Origin: Verrucomicrobiota bacterium
Lineage (GTDB): Bacteria > Verrucomicrobiota > Verrucomicrobiia > Chthoniobacterales > Terrimicrobiaceae
NCBI GenBank assembly: GCA_017305195.1
Contig: JAFKMU010000035.1
Coordinates: 248,001 to 312,000, forward strand
Length of the DNA: 64,000 nt
Direction: 5' to 3'
Shown here piece after piece: positions 59,909 to 64,000 of this stretch. Position numbers and translations under genes: made by a program. The notes under the pieces are model-generated. The model saw only the letters and a list, made by a program, of their open reading frames with translations, had not been told where the DNA came from and searched no databases. Each line of letters begins with the position of its first letter. The first letter of the stretch is position 1.

Positions 59909-59924
59909 ACTCTATTGTTCGAGT
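59909..59924 (+). promoter_or_regulatory. Locus III operator, copy F (ACTCTATTGTTCGAGT)
   Basis: The copy taken as consensus. It lies 34 bases after the esterase stop and 44 bases before the chosen dehydrogenase start, so that gene probably has its own promoter. Confidence 0.6.
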
Positions 59925-59967
59925 TCAGGTGCGATTGTGGCGGCGTCTCTGGCCGGGGATTATTCCC

Positions 59968-61089
59968 ATGCCTTGCCGCGCAAGAATCATGGAACTTTTG
60001 AACACCGTCCCCAATCTTATCGAGGAAGAAAGTGCTGCCAATCGGACTGAGAAATCCGTCTGCTCGCTTCCAGCCACAGACCGGCTCCTGGTGACTCTCA
60101 ATCGGTACGAACTGCGAAAGTTTTTTCCGGATACGGCTCTGTTGGAATCCATCTTTCCGGAAACACACAGCATTGAAGCCTGTTGCCTCAAGGAAGAACA
60201 ATGGCACGCCGCCCTCCGGAGCTATCAACCCACCGCGATTTTGTCGTGCTGGTCTACTCCGCGTATTCCGGAGGATATTGCGGGGAATCCAGAGTCGCCG
60301 CTGAAGTATATCTGTCACGTCACCGGTAGTCCTAAAAATTTGGTTCCCAGGTCGTTTTTTGAACGCGGAGGGATTGTCACAAACTGGGGGAACCTCGCTG
60401 CGGGTCAGGTCGCTGAGCAGGCGCTTCTTCTCGCCCTGTCGGCGCTGAGAAACCAGGGCGCCTGGCGGTCCCAGACGGAGGAATTCAGCCACACGCCATT
60501 TTGGGACATGGTCGAGACCTTGCAAACAAGGACTCTCTTTGGACGCCGGGTGGGGGTGCACGGCTTCGGTCAGATCGCCCAGAGCCTTGTCCGGCTCCTC
60601 CGTCCGTTTAATGTCCAGGTATTCGCCTACTCCCAAGGAGTTCCTCCCGAGATCATGAGGCAGGCAGACGTGGTGCCCTGTGAATCTCTGGCCGCATTGT
60701 TCTCCCAGAGCGAAGTCCTCTTCGAATGCGAGGCGTTGACTCCAGGCACTTTTCAATGTGTCGACGAAAGCCTTCTTTCTTGCCTTCCGGATGGTGCGGT
60801 ATTCGTCAATATCGCTCGCGGGCACCTGGCGAATGAGGCCGCTCTCCAGCGCGAGCTCCAGTCAGGCCGTATCCGGGTGGCTCTGGATGTCGTGGCGACA
60901 GAACCCCTCACTCCGGAGCATCCATTCTGGACCTACCCCAATGCGATAATGTCCCCGCATATCGGAGCCCCGACGGCAGACAGGACGTACGCCTACGGCG
61001 ACTTCGCCTCTGAGAATCTCCGTCGTTTTCGAAATCGAATGCCTCTTCAAGGCGTCGTCTCAATATCCGCCTACGATCGGTGCACATAG
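59968..61089 (+). CDS. D-isomer-specific 2-hydroxyacid dehydrogenase
   Basis: A 373-aa paralogue of the enzyme at 34350. NAD site: G-R-R-V-G-V-H-G-F-G-Q-I-A. Triad: Arg in F-V-N-I-A-R-G, Glu in V-V-A-T-E-P, His in M-S-P-H-I-G-A. The open frame begins far upstream inside the esterase gene; ATG 59968, with CGGGGAT about 10 bases before it, is preferred, and ATG 59989 is possible. About 25 extra N-terminal residues are not in the paralogue. It has its own regulon operator. Presumed to process a 2-keto or 2-hydroxy acid derived from the degraded polysaccharide. Confidence 0.88.
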   Translation: MPCRARIMELLNTVPNLIEEESAANRTEKSVCSLPATDRLLVTLNRYELRKFFPDTALLESIFPETHSIEACCLKEEQWHAALRSYQPTAILSCWSTPRIPEDIAGNPESPLKYICHVTGSPKNLVPRSFFERGGIVTNWGNLAAGQVAEQALLLALSALRNQGAWRSQTEEFSHTPFWDMVETLQTRTLFGRRVGVHGFGQIAQSLVRLLRPFNVQVFAYSQGVPPEIMRQADVVPCESLAALFSQSEVLFECEALTPGTFQCVDESLLSCLPDGAVFVNIARGHLANEAALQRELQSGRIRVALDVVATEPLTPEHPFWTYPNAIMSPHIGAPTADRTYAYGDFASENLRRFRNRMPLQGVVSISAYDRCT

Positions 61090-61271
61090 CCGGATTCGCG
61101 GCGCGAGGGATGGCAGCTTTCCATTTCTCCGGCGAAGCGCCTGTCTGGGACCTGAGAATTCTCAACTTGTAAAGTAGCTAAATGGCCGCAGGGTCGGCGG
61201 GGCCAGAATAGCTACAAGCGATTGCCATTTTGCCGCTAGCGAATCGGTTTATTTCTCCGCCATACCCGGAG
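61090..61271. other. Intergenic, nothing recognised
   Basis: Together with 61546-61744, this flanks the small zinc-ribbon gene. I see no operator copy, RNA gene or coding frame in either part. Confidence 0.4.
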
Positions 61272-61485
61272 TTGTACGGATTCGATTTTCGGTGATGTAG
61301 GTGTGAGGCTTGAAAGTCCGTTTGTTATAAACGACTTACGTGATGAGCTGCCTCCGGGGGGGACTGGTAAAATGTGGTGCCGAATTTGTAAAAGGCTCCT
61401 TCCGGTGGCGGAATACCGGACAATCACCCATAAGGGCAAGTCGTGGCTGTATTACGCATGCCGCACTTGTTCGCGGCAGTTGCAA
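61272..61485 (+). repeat. Dispersed repeat, copy 2 (with 45169-45381)
   Basis: Counterpart of the element at 45169. Similarity starts sharply at TTGTACGG and fades after the second Cys pair of the zinc-ribbon frame. Here the reading frame is intact. No terminal inverted repeats or target duplication were seen. Confidence 0.75.
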
Positions 61486-61545
61486 AGAGAGGCCTATCAG
61501 CGAAGAAAGAGCCGATATCGGAGTCGACGATGTGAACCGTTTTGA
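61303..61545 (+). CDS. Small zinc-ribbon protein within a repeat
   Basis: An 80-aa basic protein with two Cys pairs, C-R-I-C and C-R-T-C, separated by about 24 residues (R-L-L-P-V-A-E-Y-R-T-I-T between them), and a very basic tail (R-R-K-S-R-Y-R-S-R-R). The pattern recalls the short zinc-binding leaders of phage HNH-type proteins, but no HNH residues follow. The GTG at 61303 is conserved in copy 1; ATG 61372 would give a 57-aa version starting just before the first pair. It probably binds DNA or RNA. The second copy is frameshifted, which shows that this frame is a true, decaying family member. Confidence 0.55.
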   Translation: MRLESPFVINDLRDELPPGGTGKMWCRICKRLLPVAEYRTITHKGKSWLYYACRTCSRQLQREAYQRRKSRYRSRRCEPF

Positions 61546-61744
61546 AGTCCGGTGGTCCATGACGCTGCGTGATCGCTCTGCGCCATCTTCCTCCCACTTA
61601 GTACCCATGACTTTTCGGACAGCCTCTACGAGGTGAGAGCGCTGGGCTTGGTTCCCGGCGATGCTGTTCCCCAGAGTCGATTTTTCTCGCCGATGTGGTC
61701 TCCCAAAGGAAATGACATCTGGGCGAGGGGAGAATAGAGGGATG

Positions 61745-63700
61745 CTAGTGGCTGGAGTCGCTGAGGTTGTGGTGATTCACCACCATGCCGTTGTCTTCCG
61801 CGTCGGGACGCTCCTGGCGGAGCCGGGAGAAAAAGAGCCGCATATCGCGGATGCCGCCCCATGTGAACCAGATCGCCGTGACGAAGGCGAAGAAGACCGG
61901 AATGCCGATGCCCACAACAAACCAGAAACGGGACCATACGGAAATGGGCCAAGGCGCGATGAGGTTCCAGATTGACCCCACTACGAGCACGCTAAACCAC
62001 AGCATGCTCCATCCAAAAAGACCGCCAGCCAGGAATTTGTCGCCGAGCGTGAAGTGCTCGTCAAAGCCGATCAACCTGCCCCACGTGACGCGCTTTGCCG
62101 GAGCGGTTTCAAAAGCTTGCTCGGATTTCACTGCATACCGCCCCCGGTGCAGCATGCGATCCATGTCGAAGGCTTCCCGGCAGGTTAGCAGGGAAACGAT
62201 GGCATAGACGACACAGGCGGAGACCGCGCCAAAGAAGCCGATCTGCGCGCCATTGAGGGAGAAGGCGTCGCCCCAGATCTGTCGGGCCATGATGCCACCG
62301 GTGACCAGGCTGGAGCCCGTCAGCAGCCCGGCCCAGGCCCCTGCGGTAGTGCCCTTCTTCCAGTAGAGTCCCCCGATGATGGCGACTCCGGCTCCGCCCA
62401 CGTAGATCGCCTCTGTCACCGCCCACCACATCATAACGTACTCGGTTTGCTTGAAGAGGCAGCCAAAGGAGAAGGCAAAGACCGCCACCCCGATCATTGA
62501 GGCGCGCAGGAGGCGGATGTGCTGCTTCGGCGTGAATGGCTTCTTGCGCAGGGGCAGGATGACGTCCTGGATGAAGAGACTGCCCCAGGAGAGCAGGTGT
62601 GTCCCGTCGCCGCCAAAGATGCCCATGAGCAGGATGATGCAGAGCAGCCCTTTGATGCCCTCGGGCAGCATGTGTACGACTGCGATCGGGATCGTCATTT
62701 GCTCCTGGAGCTGCGGCTGGCCGATCTCGGCCACCTGCTGCTTCACGACGGCCGCCTGCACCGTGAAATCGGGGTGCGCCAGATAGGTCATCGCACAGAC
62801 GGCGAGCAAGGTGATGATGGCGGAGTTTCCCAGGCCCTTCCAGTTGGCCATCACGCCGCCCATTCGCGATTCGTGGGGAGTCACCGCCGCCGTCGCGTAG
62901 GCGCCCTGGTTTTGCCAGGCCATCGTCCGGTAGACCGCGCCAAACAAGCCCATCAGCACGTACCAGATGTTGAAATCCTTCAGCCCCATCGAGTCGAAGG
63001 GGTTGAGCAGAGATTCTCCGGGCGGGCGGTTCTCCAGTACGGTGGAAATCTCCGACCAGCTGAACATCGTGAAAAGAAAGGCAATGATGATGAGAAAGAG
63101 CACCATCGACACCATGCCCTCCAGGCAGTTTGTCACCATCAGCGTGATAAGGCCGCCGGAGAGGGTAAGGGCGAGGCTGATCGTCAGCAGCACCGCCATC
63201 AGCGGGATATACGTCGCCACCTCCCAGCCAAAGAGATGCACCGTGGGCGGAAGGCCGAGGAAGTACGTCATGAACCGCGCTCCTACGACCGGGATGATGC
63301 CGAAGTTGGCAATGCCTGCCGCGAAGCCCAGGAACCCCGTGAAGATGCGAAACCGCTTGCTGTAGCGAATCTCAAAGAACTGCGCCAGGGTGAGCGCCCG
63401 CGTCTCGCGGAAGCGGTAGATCACCCATCCGCTGATCGCCACAATGAGCGTCACCGGCACGCTCAGCCATCCCCACCACGTCAGCACGAAGCCCGACTTG
63501 GAGATCATCTCAAACATCGCCACAAACACCACCGCGCCAACGCCCTGCTCGCCCTTTGCCACCGCCAGCAGATAGCGTCCGGCCATGCGGCCTCCGGAGA
63601 GAAAGTCTACCACGCCCTTGAGGTAACTCCGAGTATAAAGCGCCACCACTAGCAGGCCGAGCAACGGCAAACTAATCAATAACCAATCAATGAGATGCAT
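61745..63700 (-). CDS. Sodium/solute symporter (SSS family)
   Basis: A 651-aa membrane protein with about 14 hydrophobic segments. ATG 63700 starts directly before the first helix (W-L-L-I-S-L-P-L-L-G-L-L); the 25 codons further upstream are ordinary intergenic sequence. SSS features are V-V-D-F-L-S-G-G-R-M-A-G-R-Y, L-T-L-A-Q-F-F-E-I-R-Y-S-K-R-F and G-G-A-G-V-A-I-I-G-G-L-Y-W. It is longer than the locus II transporter, with an additional C-terminal part containing F-D-E-H-F-T-L-G-D-K. It would import the products of locus III degradation. It is convergent with the dehydrogenase. Confidence 0.9.
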   Translation of the reverse strand: MHLIDWLLISLPLLGLLVVALYTRSYLKGVVDFLSGGRMAGRYLLAVAKGEQGVGAVVFVAMFEMISKSGFVLTWWGWLSVPVTLIVAISGWVIYRFRETRALTLAQFFEIRYSKRFRIFTGFLGFAAGIANFGIIPVVGARFMTYFLGLPPTVHLFGWEVATYIPLMAVLLTISLALTLSGGLITLMVTNCLEGMVSMVLFLIIIAFLFTMFSWSEISTVLENRPPGESLLNPFDSMGLKDFNIWYVLMGLFGAVYRTMAWQNQGAYATAAVTPHESRMGGVMANWKGLGNSAIITLLAVCAMTYLAHPDFTVQAAVVKQQVAEIGQPQLQEQMTIPIAVVHMLPEGIKGLLCIILLMGIFGGDGTHLLSWGSLFIQDVILPLRKKPFTPKQHIRLLRASMIGVAVFAFSFGCLFKQTEYVMMWWAVTEAIYVGGAGVAIIGGLYWKKGTTAGAWAGLLTGSSLVTGGIMARQIWGDAFSLNGAQIGFFGAVSACVVYAIVSLLTCREAFDMDRMLHRGRYAVKSEQAFETAPAKRVTWGRLIGFDEHFTLGDKFLAGGLFGWSMLWFSVLVVGSIWNLIAPWPISVWSRFWFVVGIGIPVFFAFVTAIWFTWGGIRDMRLFFSRLRQERPDAEDNGMVVNHHNLSDSSH

Positions 63701-63826
63701 GGGGAAATGGGATGGGCTCCGCCGTGGAGGATGCGGACAATCCTCGAAGGATCTCCATGAGGCGCAACACGTCAATCTCCGTGATGCGGCGCCTGGCGGT
63801 CTGCCCGGCTCGTTCCCTGGCCAGGT

Positions 63827-64000
63827 TCAAGGTTGGAAGGTCCGGGTGCGTCCGGTTAACGAATCGATCTGGATGGTGACAAAGTTTCCGCCCTGCGCTG
63901 GGGAGGTGTTTTCGCGAGTGAGAGTGACAAACGCGTCCGAAGCGAGCGTCGTGGCCCCTCCGGGTTTGATCAGGAATGACCGATAAGCATAGTTCCTGCC
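63827..64000 (-). CDS. Pseudopilin-like protein, C-terminal end (partial)
   Basis: The minus frame is open from the window edge to the TGA at 63827. Its 57 residues read Y-A-Y-R-S-F-L-I-K-P-G-G, then F-V-T-L-T-R-E, then N-F-V-T-I-Q-I-D-S-L-T-G-R-T-R-T-F-Q-P and stop. A terminal I-Q-I-D-x-x-T-G-R-x-R strand is what I expect at the end of a GspH-like pseudopilin of the Verru_Chthon cassette D kind. If so, a third cassette lies just outside the window. The N-terminal cleavage site is not visible, so the call is tentative. Confidence 0.5.
   Translation of the reverse strand, partial: GRNYAYRSFLIKPGGATTLASDAFVTLTRENTSPAQGGNFVTIQIDSLTGRTRTFQP

Noticed and set aside
1-64000. CRISPR arrays, tRNA or rRNA genes, transposases
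   Set aside because: I looked for regularly spaced repeats, T-loop sequences and transposase-like frames and recognised none. A covariance-model search would be needed to exclude small RNAs.

Overview
The window is high-GC DNA packed with secreted carbohydrate-active enzymes, PEP-CTERM surface proteins, type II pseudopilins and LacI or XylR-type regulators. The cassette of pseudopilin-like genes at 19.8-29.2 kb matches the four-gene 'Verru_Chthon cassette' families known from Verrucomicrobium and Chthoniobacter. This and the PEP-CTERM proteins point to a heterotrophic, polysaccharide-degrading Verrucomicrobiota bacterium; a more exact placement is not supportable from the window. No rRNA, tRNA, CRISPR array or transposase was recognised.

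Region 1 (1-17.5 kb) is a sugar-scavenging island. It holds a sulfatase C-terminus, a tandem SUMF1/FGE-fold secreted protein, a CGPSR sulfatase, two XylR-like AraC regulators, a GH28-like beta-helix enzyme, a GH78-like rhamnosidase, a clan GH-A-like secreted hydrolase translationally coupled to a second tandem FGE-fold protein, and a GH13 amylase-family enzyme. Region 2 (17.7-29.2 kb) has a PEP-CTERM protein, a LacI regulator and a tightly overlapping operon. Gene order and N-terminal signatures of that operon mirror gspH-I-J-K, but the K-like tip protein is giant (1290 aa) and an 884-aa hydrolase-like protein sits between the J- and K-like genes.

Region 3 (29.2-44.7 kb, 'locus II') has an MFS sugar symporter, a polysaccharide deacetylase, a secreted GH-A-like enzyme and a decayed PEP-CTERM gene. 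It continues with a minus-strand run (Gfo/Idh oxidoreductase, PEP-CTERM beta-helix protein, CBM-like protein, sodium/solute symporter, 2-hydroxyacid dehydrogenase), a LacI regulator, and a divergent H-X9-DG pseudopilin coupled to a heparinase II/III-type lyase. Region 4 (44.7-46.6 kb) is a graveyard: a ComM C-terminal fragment, a frameshifted zinc-ribbon repeat and a truncated GH94 phosphorylase with an in-frame stop.

Region 5 (46.6-63.7 kb, 'locus III') rebuilds the gene set of locus II with paralogues: PEP-CTERM, LacI, giant pseudopilin, heparinase II/III-type lyase, CBM-like protein, polysaccharide deacetylase, 2-hydroxyacid dehydrogenase and SSS transporter. It adds a GH16 with an inserted domain and a CE7-like esterase. 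Six copies of a near-palindrome, consensus ACTCTATTGTTCGAGT, lie in front of its transcription units and define a local regulon. A different motif, TGGGACATGRCCC, precedes GH28, GH78 and the cassette. The window ends in the 3' end of another pseudopilin-like gene.

The recurring theme is coupling of pseudopilin genes to polysaccharide-degrading enzymes and substrate-specific regulators. I infer that dedicated pseudopilus tips may secrete or display CAZymes locus by locus. That function is a hypothesis; only the gene arrangement and sequence signatures are seen directly.
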